In this document: positions 24,130 to 35,800 of the stretch, one piece after another
How positions within the stretch are numbered: the stretch's first letter is position 1
Layout of the letters: each line of letters opens with the position of its first letter
From: Lottia gigantea
Taxonomy: Eukaryota; Mollusca; Gastropoda; Lottiidae
Length of the DNA: 64,000 nt
Assembly (NCBI RefSeq): GCF_000327385.1
Contig: NW_008707225.1
Coordinates: 3,213,271 to 3,277,270 of the forward strand
Direction: 5' to 3'
Translations under genes and position numbers: made by a program
The notes under the pieces: generated by a model
Seen by the model: only the letters and a program-made list of their open reading frames with translations
Databases searched by the model: none
What the model was told of the DNA's origin: nothing

Positions 24130-27100
24130 CCGTGCCACGTGAGGCTCTAGTTTTATTTGTTTTATACGACTATATGCATTTAATTTACGTAACGTTTTCA
24201 TAAGCTTACAATGCTCATCTTTTCACGTGATAAACAGTGAAAGAAATGACGTAACCAGAAATGTGATTAATCTATGGTTGTATATTTTAAATCCATTTCT
24301 ATCTGAACTAATATCGTACAGTAAAATTGATTTGTCGTTTGCATGTCTACATATAAAGGGTGTCTCTGTTATTAATGTATATCTCAAAGATTTCCATTAT
24401 TATTTCCATCAACTTCTAGGATGTCAAATACCATTGGTTCAATAACTATTATCCATATTAGGTAAGAACAAATCCTTCCACATCAAACTAATATATCACA
24501 AGTCATTTATAGATAGCCCTATCTTCCAAATTTAATATCAGTTTTTTAACATCCATTCGCAGAATTTCTATCTTTCGTGGGCGATTTTTAAAGCGAATGT
24601 TTGGATCATCTGGAAAATTTCAGCTTCAAACTAAAGCTCAAGCTGTCGACATGTGTTTCAGATACACATTCATCATCAGGTCAGAATCTTTTTTATATTG
24701 GGATAAACACAACACCATGATATATTATTTTGCTATAGCCTCAATTACCCAACCACTAAAACAATAATACCCCTTCCTTAAAAGTAAAAATAAATTTCAT
24801 ATTTTAGAATGGCCTAAAAGATAATGTAATGGACATGTATTTATCATTATGATTATTCGTCTTAGCTACTTTTTATACAGCGCCTCTTTTGTGATAGATG
24901 ATATTTTCGTACGTTGTTAGCAATTTGTATCGAATATGAATTCAGTAGTTAAAAAGCTATAAAGTGTAAATCACTGACCATTTTGTTTTGTCAAATTAGG
25001 GTTTGCAAAACATATAAAAACGTTCGTCTACTATTGAGAAATGTGATTAGATCTTCCACCTGAATGTGTACAGGATGAGGTTTATATAGGTCTTCTGTTC
25101 TTTAAGTATATTGACAATTGTAGCTCATCTTTACTGTAACATGGCTTCTGTGTACCTTAAAATAGTTAGTAGAAGCTTTTGATGTGACTTTTACATCCGA
25201 GTTAACAAGTTTTCGAAGTCTTGGAAGATTGTTTTTTGTAATTTGTGAAGAGCTTTCGAGAATTAATTCAGTGAGTCTGTATAACGGTGCTCAAACAATG
25301 TAACTCGTTTGTTGTTCTGTATAATTTGATCAAATGCTAAAGGTAATGCTTTGTTTGAATAGTGACAGCTTGATTTATTTTTTGTTTTAAATTGGTATTC
25401 GACAGATTTTACTCCGAGGCTTTTGCATTTACACGGACTTAGGCACGGGGAAGTTTCAAATGAAGGTATTTCAGTTGTGATGTAGTGGTCAAACCCCAGA
25501 CAAAAATATACATAGTGTCATATATCCAACTGGAAGGATCCATGTATGCTCCGTGCGTCTGAGATATAGGGTTATATATTGCGTTTATTTTGCGAATATA
25601 ATTGTAATCAAGAGTAACTTAGTAGAAATATCTGCAATAATTTGATCCAAATTTGATTTTCGTGGAGTTACCCGATCTATAAAACTCTTCCAGAACAGAT
25701 TTGAGTTCATTGACACCAAGGTGATATAATTTCATATTCAATTTAGTCATGTTCTGTCTACAGAATTACTTCAATATCAGTTTCAGTTACTAAGTCTTCG
25801 AAACATTTCATAATTGTTAGTCCTGTCATTGACTTTTGTCTTCTGCTGGTTTTTTCCACAGAATACAATGTAATATCAACATTTATATTTTATTAAAATT
25901 CTAGACACTAGTTAAACAGATGAAAAGATCACAATTCAGAATGTAAAATTACGTGCGTGTAAAAGGTTAGTAATGGGAACGGAAATACTTATTTTATTTT
26001 ATATATGAGACATTAGAAATTCAATATAAGTTACTGATAATGGAAAAGTTTGATTATCGTATTAAGTAACTTGGTAGATTTAGTAGAAATACTATTCCAT
26101 GACACGATTACCAAATTAGATAATTTAATTTATTCGTCCACAGTCAAGGACTTAAAAATAATGTCATCATTAGATAACAGTCGTTACATTAATGGTAATT
26201 TGTGTAAAATGAAATATCAGATTCTTTTATGACAAGTCTTTCATATTGGTGACTGTTTGGTGACGTAAATACAAATTAACGCATTGTTTATGGGGGCTAA
26301 AGGTACCCATCAATGATACTTAATGACTTAACAAAAATTCAGACAAGATGCAAATCAGCAGAAAATCACCATGCATAACCATACGGTATATTATCTGTTT
26401 GTTAACCTTGGTAATCAACTATTGCACGTATTCCAAAGAATGAGAACTTTTTTTCTATGTCCTCATGTCCAAGTTGTCTTGGGTAAATTAAATGAAATTT
26501 TATACACAAGTGAAATTAAAATTAGATTATCTTAAGAATATTTTCATTTTGGAGTTAAGGACAAAACGAAATTTAAAACCAAACCACAGTAGCTCTTTGT
26601 AATCCACTTAATATATTAAACATTATATTTACAAATGTAAACTCTTTAATATTAACCATAGTAAATTCGACTTTTGTAGATATTTGAATAAAATAAAGAA
26701 TTTAGAATTAAACACGTATCCTAATTCAAAAATTTACCATGTAAAATGGAAAGATATACAAACTTTTTAAAGATCCCTCTGTGACAAATACCCATAAACA
26801 AGATTAAAGATGTATGAGATCTATAGTTAATTTTGTTGGATGTAGGATTGAAACCCTGTATGTTCTGTATGATAATGTAAAATGTATAATATGTATGTGT
26901 AAAATAAAGAATATATATATAAAAAAGAAGAATGTAAACTTCTTTACTACATACTTCCGAACCGAAGAACCTTTGAAGATTGCTATCATCTTCAACACAC
27001 ATAATCTGTCCGATGAAAATTTTGGAGTGTTTTATATCTTGGATTAATATTAATTATTGGACTGCCAATTATTTATGGGGGTGAATCAGTAAACAAGACT

Positions 27101-27710
27101 AAATTACCTGCAAACATTTGTCGGAAAAGAGGCGGGTTAGGGAACAGTGTACATATATTCTAAATATTGATCTTGTAACTGTGCGACATGAAAGCAATAA
27201 AATCATTTATGGTGATGTTTATGGTGATTAAATTCTGAAATGGGAATAAAATTGTGAACTTTTCCCCCATTCATACTCCTTGATGCAAGTCTCGTATTTG
27301 TACAAAAACATTAAAAGGTGTTTATTGTGTCTACAACCTACGTTATGTATATTAAATTCTGGTCGAGTTGCATCAGACTTGTGTTCTAATTTCAACTATT
27401 AATTTATCTTACCACTGCAGATGAATACGAACACCTATTTTAATTTAAATTTACTAAATGGAATTACTCTGGAGGATTTAAAGCAGCGATGTCAATAAAT
27501 TATTTTAAACCTTTGACTGTCTGGTCTATGAATTTATCATGAATTTTCCATTGAGGTGAAATAGATATTTAATTTTCAGATGTTATCATCAATTATTCTT
27601 TATAATCAACATCTAGAGCCGCTGGATTAATTTTAGTCTATCTCCCTCTGCGTCATGGTGGAATTTGCTCGCATGTTGAAAGCTTTACTGATTTGGATAT
27701 TGATTGACTA
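24130..27710. other. non-coding stretch, no gene recognised
   Basis: AT-rich. The frames are short and overlap on both strands (for example 26721-27047), as expected by chance. On the minus strand near 24650-24690, CTGATGA then GAAAC then GTCGAC superficially recalls a hammerhead core, but no stem can be drawn. Confidence 0.55.
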
Positions 27711-27903
27711 CCGAAGAGGCCGCGTCACGTTGTTCTGAAATTGACACCAAATGCAAACACGATGAAGGAAATATTAAAATTCATGCCTGATCGTATATAA
27801 ATCGGGCCATCCGAGAGGGCATCTTAATGCATCGTATGACCACCGGTTGAATTTTTTAGGCTCCGCAGCTATTTCCTGATGTGTATTTTATACTGACACC
27901 GGG

Positions 27904-28441
27904 TGACCATACGAATACAGAAAGTCGGGTTTTTGGCGCAGGTAGCCCCGAACTAGGACAGCAGCCAATCTAAGATACCTACATAGCGTCCGTACAGCAC
28001 GTCATAATGAACAATAAGTGCAGTTTTATTCCTAATTTTCTGCACCTGATTGGGCTTATGAAGAAGGCGCGTATTTAAGACAGTAAGATGCGTTCGAAGT
28101 AGGTGAAGCTGGCTTCTCGCGACCTGCCAATAGTATAAAACTTTTAGACAAACGTGGAAGCGGACCATAGAATTGTCAGCAACAACCATCTAACTTGGAA
28201 AAATCCATTGCTGATAGGATATCATCGGGAGCAGAACACACTGTACATATCAAAATTATTTCAAATTCGACAGTCTTCACCGACACCGTGTTCCCTTCGT
28301 GATGTCATCGAACCGTAATATTATGATGGATCCACGATCGATCCAGGACGGCATTGTGAGAGCGTTACAGTGTGATCTTCCTAAATCAATCTGACAGCTT
28401 CTTGTTTTTTTCGTGATGCAGGCTTCAAACTGTCCAGATAG
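27904..28441 (+). repeat. ~540-bp GC-richer repeat, unit A
   Basis: Starts near CCATACGAAT and includes CAGCCAATC, CACCTGATTGGG, GTATAAAAC, AAATCCATTGCTGAT, ATCATCGGGAGCAGAACACA, TTCACCGACACCGTG and GGATCCACGATCG. The same landmarks recur in unit B 538-546 nt further on, and reversed in unit C. GC content is clearly above the surroundings. Minus-strand frames of 78 and 86 codons (27953-28189, 28277-28537) exist, but the copies do not preserve one common frame, so I do not call a gene. Confidence 0.85.
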
Positions 28442-28920
28442 ACACCAGATGGCCATACGAATTCGGAAAGTTGAATTTCGGGCGAAGATAGCAGCCAATC
28501 GTAGGCCGAAGTTAGTACACTGACACCAGAACAGCACATGGCTATATGACGCATAACGAGAAATGAAATAAAATAAGTGGAGTTTTACGTCCTAATTTTT
28601 CCGCACCTGATTGGGTTTATGCAGAAGGCACGTCATAATGAGAGTACGATGAGTTCGAATTTGGTCACGAAGGCTTCGCGTGACCTAAACTTTCAGCCGA
28701 CTGTAGAATAGTTAGCAACAACGAAACAAACTGGGAAAAAATCCATTGCTAATATCATCGGGAGCAGAACACATTGAATATTTCAAATTATTTCAAATTC
28801 GAATGTCTTCACCGACACCGTGGTCTCATCGTGACGATGGATCTTCGACTGCATTGCGAGGGCTTCACTAAGTTGTGAGTCAATCGGGTAGCTTTGTGTT
28901 TTCTTCGTGAGTTGAAAAAT
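28442..28920 (+). repeat. ~540-bp GC-richer repeat, unit B
   Basis: Direct tandem copy of unit A: CCATTGCT is at 28205 in A and 28743 in B. It is the copy closest to 1-245 at the window start. The unit is diverged by many substitutions and small gaps from A, so the duplication is not recent. Confidence 0.85.
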
Positions 28921-29164
28921 GCCTGATGGCACCGATGATAAAAGGACGAAAATCCGAAGATGTCACGATTTGACAAGATACCTTCAAGATGGCATTGCAA
29001 GGACAAAATCGATACACGAATTCAACCTTCGCAACGCCCCTCCGATTTTTTTTGTTTTTGGCATGCCAATGAATTTACCATCACTCACGAAATAACTGGA
29101 CATCTGGTGTCAATTTTGGGACAGTGTGACGCGGAATTTGAGTGATTGCAAAGAAAAAAATCGT
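28921..29164. other. spacer between direct and inverted units
   Basis: Not clearly part of the repeat unit, except for a short piece at 29098-29140. On the minus strand that piece reads CCGCGTCACACTGTCC and then TTGACACCAGATG. A relative of it appears at 27718-27755 and at the A/B junction. It contains short frames on both strands but no recognised domain. Confidence 0.5.
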
Positions 29165-29655
29165 GTCATCTTCTGTTTTACTTCGTAGTATCATCAGCTG
29201 TCCAATCGATTTAGGAAGACCACGCGACTATGCGAAGCCCTCGCAATGCCGTCGTGGATCCACCGTATTAAAGTGCGTTGACATTACGATGAGAACACGG
29301 TGCCGGTGAAGACTGTACAGAAATATATCCGATGATATCCGATCAGCGATGGGTTTTCCCGTGTTTGTTGGTTGTTGACAACAATTCTACGATCCACTAA
29401 TCGGCTGAAAATTATATTTCATCGGCAGATTACGCGAAGCTTTCGTGACTAAATCCGAACGCATCGTAGGTCCCACTCATTATGACGCGCATTCTTAGGA
29501 CGTAAAACTCCCCTTATTTCATTTACTTTCTCATAGTGGCATCTTGTTGCCATCCTCGTGTCGGTTCTGGTGTGATTGTGTGACGTTCTGGAGGTATCTT
29601 ACTCACTTTGCTATTGGATTTGCTGCTGTCCTAGTTCGGGGTTATCTGCGCCTTT
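29165..29655 (-). repeat. ~540-bp GC-richer repeat, unit C (inverted)
   Basis: Reverse complement of units A/B. It carries the A-type edge GTCCTAGTTCGGGG, which on the other strand is 27945-27960. It lacks about 40 nt present in A between the CACCGACACCG and GATATCATCGG landmarks. With A and B it forms a direct-direct-inverted block that could fold into a long hairpin. Confidence 0.85.
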
Positions 29656-31174
29656 GTGAAGGCTGCATTATCCTACGGTCTGTTAAAATAAAGCCAATTG
29701 TCCTGGGTATGCTTTTTGATTCACAGTGCCAACTAAATAATGCCTAATCAACCAACTTGAAAAATCTTTGTTCTAAGACTGAAGCATCCTTCTTGGATTT
29801 GCTTCACGAAATTGTCAACAATCATTGTGTCCGACTATATCCATTCCATCCATTTCTATTCATGTGCAGTTACACACCACATCACCAGCTTATGGAGTAT
29901 ACATTTCACAACTGATCCGAAATATTACGGCTTTATGAGAACTTTCTAGTTACTAGACAAACAAAGTAGTGTAGAGAATTTTATGGTCGTTACCGAGAAC
30001 GTTTTGATAAATACAATACTCTGCCTCTTGTAATTCGGCTAATTTGTTTGGTCTGGCATGAAATGATCTGGTCTAATTGTAATTTTGACCCTTAAAGTAG
30101 TGGCGAAGCAGATCACGCTTACTCTTTTCAAAACACCTAATAGTACTTCTCTTTCGAGGAGTCCACTACTATACAACTTTAATTTTGTCATTCTTTGGGC
30201 GAGAGTTTTTTGTATATACAGAACTGTCGTGCTTTTTAACTTTTATAACAGTTTCCCTTTAGTATTTTATCATAATGATGACTACTTATCACATTTCTGA
30301 TACTTATGATGCAATATGAAACAGGCATTAGTACAATTGTGTCAGGAAACAGAAAATATATTAAAATGACGCAGAAAATGTATATTCATTCACCTTACGT
30401 ATGTAGAACTGTTATAGAATTCTCAAAACGTCAAGTTTTGTGTCAATCGCGATATTACCAAGTTAAATAGACGTAAGTAATAACTCTATTTAAGTTGACA
30501 GTAGATCATTTAATGAGGCTTATCTGAACTGTTATATTGTATCATGTGCAAGATTTACTGTAATGATCACAACCTACATTCTTCTTTAGTGTCATTTATA
30601 ACCATCACTTTGGCACATTAGAACCTTTTTGTTTAACACTTTCCTAGTTTAAAGTATCAACTTAGCTCGCCGGTAATAAAATTTCGTTTACATTTAGTTG
30701 TCATATAATTGATGGTGCAATTAATTTGCAATTAACCAGAATTCAATAGAGAGTAGTAATAGTATGTACTGCAAACCATTGTTGTAAATAGTAATATTAA
30801 GGATATTAGCTATTTTTTATGCATATCTGGCATAAATTGTATTTAACCTAGAGGATTGCACTGCAAATAGTATATATGAATATCTTGATCTCCTCGTGAT
30901 GGGAGTTGTCTGGAACGAATGTTTCTGAAATAAATAAGATTCTGTCTTTACAATTATTTACAAAGGAAGTATTCCACTTTGCAGGTTTTTTTTCACATTT
31001 CGTATAATTACATAGAGAATTATGTGTCTAGAGATATGTGAGAATACATTAGAAATGCAATAACCAATAATTTCCTGGCCGCCATTAGGCTGTTTTGGCC
31101 GATGGCTTCTTAATTGCGATAATATCTATCTAGAAGCAAAAATGTTACCAACTCCTGAATGTGACCGCAATCTA
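29656..31174. other. non-coding stretch upstream of receptor 1
   Basis: No coding exon is supported. It probably includes promoter, 5'UTR exon(s) and intron of the receptor at 31716, but no TATA box or first exon can be pinned down by eye. A dispersed-repeat fragment lies at 29970-30070. Confidence 0.45.
29970..30070 (-). repeat. fragment of an unclassified dispersed repeat (also at 57.4-57.6 kb)
   Basis: GAATTTTATGGTCGTTA followed by TTGTAATTCGGCTAATTTGT aligns to 57409-57475, where GAAATTTTATGGTCGTTA is followed by TGCATTTTGGCTGATTTATG. The similarity holds best on the minus strand at the level of a peptide with TTIKF near one end, so both may be remnants of a coding element. Class not assigned. 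Confidence 0.55.
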
Positions 31175-31485
31175 TCAGTTTTTATTTTTAGTATAGCCAC
31201 TTCGCAGTAGGGTCTAACGACCGGAGTCTTGAACATTCGTCAAAGTAACCTTTTGACCTAACCTGCATTAACCAATCAAATTTACACCTTCGCGATCGAA
31301 TGGTGTTTTCATTGGGTGTTAAATTTAAGGTAAATTTAATTGGTTAAAGAAAACGTCATCAGGTTACGTCATCAAAAGGTTAATGTCCATGACTGCAGTC
31401 GTTTGACCCTACTGACAAGTGGATATACTAAATAAAAACTAATAAAAAAAACGAAACGAAAGTTGGGTCTAACTTTAATTAGACT
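31175..31485. mobile_element. MITE, copy 1, upstream of receptor 1
   Basis: Core inverted repeats lie at 31191-31221 and 31398-31428. Left starts GTATAGCCACTTCGCAGTAG; right, on the minus strand, starts GTATATCCACTTGTCAGTAG. They match at 27 of 31 positions. TA lies directly outside both, as expected for Tc1/mariner-type insertion. However, the complementarity continues outward (AGTTTTTATTTTTA against AGTTTTTATTTA), so the TA may be internal. The right arm extends to about 31485 with the AACTTTCGTTTCG/TCTAATTAAAG motif that is also seen at the ends of the 61-kb copy. The insertion ends about 180 bp before the splice acceptor of the receptor exon, so it probably sits in the 5'UTR intron. No coding capacity. 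Confidence 0.8.
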
Positions 31486-31664
31486 ATGCGTCCACGGTAT
31501 GTTTTTGCATGAGAACCGTGCGTCAGATTTTGATCATAAAATGTGATCATCTTATTTAAAATTGAGCTCTTTCCATTATTTTGCAAATACTTGAGAATTT
31601 ATAATAAATTATAATCAATCATAATTAATATATTGCATAATTCAATAACTATATTTTGTTTTTG

Positions 31665-31715
31665 CAGATGTGAGCAGTTTTAAGTTTAATAGATTGCACA
31701 TGTATCTGTAAAAGA
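31665..31715 (+). promoter_or_regulatory. splice acceptor and 5'UTR part of receptor 1 coding exon
   Basis: ATTTTGTTTTTGCAG ends at 31667 and is a strong acceptor with a T-rich tract. The 48 nt from 31668 to the ATG contain an in-frame TGA at 31671, so the frame cannot extend upstream within the exon and the ATG at 31716 is the supported start. A at -3 and G at +4 fit animal start context. Confidence 0.7.
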
Positions 31716-32888
31716 ATGGAGACATTTAGTGATGGCGATATCCAGATATTTCCAAATCAAAGCCTTATAACTATCTTTCAAAATGTGTCAACACTGGACA
31801 AAAACTCTCCATATTATGGACTGGAACCAGGGATCTGTATCCATAACAGTAGTGATGAATATGAGCATTTTTATCTTTCAGCCCAATATGTAACAGGAAT
31901 GATCATATATCCGGTATTATGTATCATAGGGATTACCGGAAACGTTTTAGCCTTGGTCATACTCAGTCACAAGAATATGGCAACATCCACGAATGTGTAT
32001 CTTTCCGCCTTAGCTGTTTCAGACACTTTAAAGTTATTAAATGATTTACTCTACTTCATAATGCTAGTGATATCAATTGGCAATCCAAACGCTGGGAGCA
32101 AAATGATGATCAGTTTGTATGCGTTTGCACATTATATATTTAACATGTCTGTTTGCGTTACTGCGTGGCTGACCGTCTCTGTAGCGATGGAGAGATACAT
32201 TTGTGTTTGTTATCCGACACAGGCCAAACTACTTTGTACAATTCACAGGGCAAGGATAGTGTGTATCGCTGTTTTCGTTGTTATGATTTTATTGTCTTTG
32301 CCCTCGGCGTTCCGCTACAAACCAGCTGAGATCTACGATGCTAAACATAATACAACATGTCACCAAATCGCCTTAACAGAATTGGGCGCTAATACAACAT
32401 TCATGGTACCTTATCAATGGATACAAAATTCGTTACGATCTATTATCCCTTTAATTGTTCTCATTTATCTCAATGTTCGGATAATAAATGAATTACGGAA
32501 AGAAAGAGTGAAGGGAAAGAAACTATCATCACGAAATAAGATAACATTAATGTTGATTATCATAATGGTGGTGTTCGTGGTATGTATAACGCCTGATGCA
32601 GTGATGTCAACATTTTTCGGATTTGGTTATGTGGACGAGAGTAGTTTGGTGAAAGGCATTCGTGAAATCACAGATTCTTTACTTGCAGTGAATTCAGCAT
32701 TTAACTTTTTATTGTATTGCTCTTTGAGTATGGCGTTCAGAAACACATTGATAGCTTTATTCTGTGGGTGTAAAGAAGGCTGGTTTAGTCGAGTGAGCAA
32801 GAGAAATGTGCAAAATGGATCTTTGATTATCCGAGGTGATAAAAACGATCGTAAGAACTATCGTACTGGTGATGAAACGTACGTTTAA
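31716..32888 (+). CDS. class A (rhodopsin-family) peptide GPCR, FMRFamide-receptor-like, copy 1
   Basis: A complete 390-residue seven-helix receptor, expected in the plasma membrane and coupling a probable neuropeptide ligand to G proteins. Helices by eye: 56-82, 92-120, 132-163, 179-197, 236-258, 275-303, 313-338. Class A marks are GN at 75-76 (N1.50), AVSD with D103 (2.50), ERY at 159-161 after helix 3, F287-x-x-C290-x-x-P293 in helix 6 and N330-x-x-x-Y334 in helix 7. Departures are I291 in place of the toggle Trp of CWxP, F331 in place of Pro in NPxxY, and no Cys at the usual start of helix 3 (Y135 there), although an ECL2 Cys (C215) is kept. Sequons lie at N14, N23, N44, N212 and N226; possible palmitoylation Cys at 350/352. 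The CxPTQAKLLCTIHRAR segment after ERY recalls protostome FMRFamide receptors. Family is confident, ligand is inference. Single coding exon. Confidence 0.95.
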   Translation: METFSDGDIQIFPNQSLITIFQNVSTLDKNSPYYGLEPGICIHNSSDEYEHFYLSAQYVTGMIIYPVLCIIGITGNVLALVILSHKNMATSTNVYLSALAVSDTLKLLNDLLYFIMLVISIGNPNAGSKMMISLYAFAHYIFNMSVCVTAWLTVSVAMERYICVCYPTQAKLLCTIHRARIVCIAVFVVMILLSLPSAFRYKPAEIYDAKHNTTCHQIALTELGANTTFMVPYQWIQNSLRSIIPLIVLIYLNVRIINELRKERVKGKKLSSRNKITLMLIIIMVVFVVCITPDAVMSTFFGFGYVDESSLVKGIREITDSLLAVNSAFNFLLYCSLSMAFRNTLIALFCGCKEGWFSRVSKRNVQNGSLIIRGDKNDRKNYRTGDETYV

Positions 32889-35800
32889 TAAGTTATAAGT
32901 ATTTTCTTTCTTGATAATGACCGAGATCGATATTCTGTTAAAGGGAACTTACATGATCCATTATCTCTCTAATTGATATGAATGTCTGACGGAATAGAAA
33001 TTATATTTATTAATCTAATGCTCGTTCAATGTCCTTGCCGAAGGTTACATTTTGTTTCTGGGTTTTTATTCCGCCTTAAAACTAATTTTCTTCTTTCTGG
33101 TAAATACTGAAATTTTCTCTCTAGTAGAATGGTAAGATCAGTATTAGTTATTTGATAACTACATCTTGATCGAACAATGCTTCGCTTTCGCACAAGGAAA
33201 TTCATATCCTATTATGGCAGAATCCAAGAAACGGCAGAATTATATATAAATACAAAATGTAAACTTTTGGAATGATGGAACATGCAATTTTCATCGTGGA
33301 AGGCAAAGACGAAGGAAATGACACTCGTAACGTGTAACCACAACCACGGATCTATTTGAATTTTAGGTTGAATGTATTTGTTTATTTTACAAAAAGGCAG
33401 GAGTCAGTTCTCGAATAATCTTCCGTTGGAAACAGTTTAAAAGACCTTTTCTTTGAAGATAAACCAAATAACTCCAGGTCGCAGCACCATATCGTCCTTT
33501 TAATTGTGTTTTGGGCATTTCATTTTTCTACAGGGGTCTTTAATGATGGATTAAAACCTATTAATTATGCTTAATTAAGACTTTCAGTCGATAAGTACCA
33601 CAAAATAAATATCACTGCGTACAACAGAAATCTACGGTTTTCAATGTCAATGTAAAACCATGTTTATTTCATCAATATTTTAGTTAAGTCGTGAATGGAA
33701 ATGATGCATAGCCGAGTACGTGTATTTATCTGTATCATGTAAATATTGGTAAAAATCTACCGTCAAATAAGAGACGCTTTCTATTCATTACGGCTACAAA
33801 TGTGACAAAATATTTAAAGTGCTAATGTTAATACTCCGGATTTGAACATGTACTTATGTGACGTAAGTTCAAAACTTTTATGCCAATTCTAATATTCCCC
33901 TTTGTAATATGAACTTCTTGCTTAATTGTCATAGATTGTTAAAAATCTTGAGAATGACAATTCCTTCCATGTTCTAAAATGTCAACTGCAATTTCTTCAA
34001 ATTTCAAAATCATTTATAGCGCAGTTTAAACGTGATTTCTGACTTTTTATGCGTATGAACGGCACTTAAGAATCTTATTTCCAACATTTCATATGAGATT
34101 TGGGAATTTTCTTTTTTTAAAGCTATCTTTTTATTTCCCTTTATCTCATGTTTCTTCGTTGTGTTCTACTTGGCATCCATTCCTACATTATACGATTATA
34201 TCCAAAGGGGGTATTTTGTTAAAGAAAAATTTGAGTAATATCGGGATTTCAAGCTATTCCGGTAACAAAAAATACTTTGTTTGCAGACAGTAAACTTGCC
34301 TAGTGGGAATCGTCTCTTCAACACGTCCGGAACTATCATATATTTCTGCTGTGTTTCACTTGAGGTAATAAATATTCATAATGCCATATGATTTGAAGCC
34401 GACCAGTATACAAGCTTTAAAGTAGCCATTTTTACGATTTGTTTTGTAAACATTGTTTTGCAAACAAGCACGAAACTCGTGAATAATATGTGAATGCGGT
34501 CAACCTCTGTTTGTTTCTATCGTGTACAATGCTGTTATGGACGTGAAATGAGGTCTCAACCATTTATTCATTGTGGGCGAGGTTGATAGTCATATCCTCT
34601 TTATTTTGTATAGTTAGAAATTGTTTGAGAAATAGATAAATAAGAAAATATAATAGAAAACTTATGCCCCGGGGAGAATACAGAATGCCAATTTTTTAAT
34701 GATTATGCAAGTCCTTCACACAGAATCTAATAGCATTTGGGGTTTACAGAGAACATGCATCTGACCTTATAAATATATCACTGGGAATGTAATTTCTCAA
34801 TTTCATCACCATTTTCTTACCCACTGAACACCAACAAAGTATTGGCAAGTATTAATATACGTTATGTCAGGGAACTCGATTATGATAAATCGTAATGTAT
34901 GATCCGGATTCCCGTGGATGGTTTTGAATTAACAGTTCAAATTATCCCCGAAAGAACGGATTGTTCAGCTGTATGTTATTTTCCCTCTTGGTATAAATCA
35001 ATATCATAATTTGGTTGGCTTCAATGAATTTAGTTCTTATTTAGAATTAATAAACTATCCCCGGATGTCCTCTTTAACTAAAGGACGGATAATATCTAAT
35101 CATTTACGAGCAATCTGCAGAACTATTTTTTCTGCCGAATACAGTATTCCAAGTACAGAGCCAATGACGTGTATGATACGATGTTTCTTAGAATATTGTC
35201 TTAAGCAATGATATTTGTTGCTGTGAATACGTGCAATAAAGATGATTATTATATTATATTCTTGCCTTGTGTTTTATCAGACATATTTTTTTACAGAACT
35301 GCAAAGTCTCAATATAATCATTAAATGTAGATTCCTGTGTTAGTAAGTTTATATGGAGTATGGTGTTTCAGTGCGTGAAATATCTGCAATGGAGCTGTCC
35401 GGTAAGTAACTATCCGGAGCTAGCAGTGGGTTCCTTGTTAACCAAGGGCACCCCAAAGCACCTCTTTAATAACAAAATCGGATAGTGAATTGGATTTGGA
35501 TTGGGATATGAGAATCTGTTTCTGTCAGTTACCATCAATTTTATTGTTCATGCTCTACTATCTTATGATATGGACTTTGATGTCGACTTTGGTGGATGGA
35601 ATCGTGGTAGCTTTTAGTAGGCTAATTTCTATAAAGATTTTCGCTAAGACAAGGATTAAAACTAATGCACCTGTGGCCCTCCCTTTCTTTTTCTCCTACT
35701 TTTTCGATGAGCCAATTCAAAGACAAAACAGTATGAAACCCAAATACTTGACTACGCAAAATCGTTTAATAATAAGGGATTAATCCTGTCAAAATTTTGA

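Noticed and set aside
24640-24695. Hammerhead-ribozyme-like CTGATGA ... GAAAC ... GTC on the minus strand
   Set aside because: The bases between CTGATGA and GAAAC cannot form stem II, and no stem III/I pairing is evident.
26721-27047. Overlapping frames on both strands (64-93 codons)
   Set aside because: Mutually overlapping, AT-driven, with no domain or splice context.
28277-29006. Minus-strand frames in the 0.54-kb repeat units as a gene family
   Set aside because: Frames differ between units and are broken by the differences among copies; treated as repeat, not gene.
35370-35410. Tiny exon between TTTCAG and a strong GTAAGTA donor, containing ATGGAGCTGTCCG
   Set aside because: The donor is good, but a 30-nt exon without partners cannot be told from chance.
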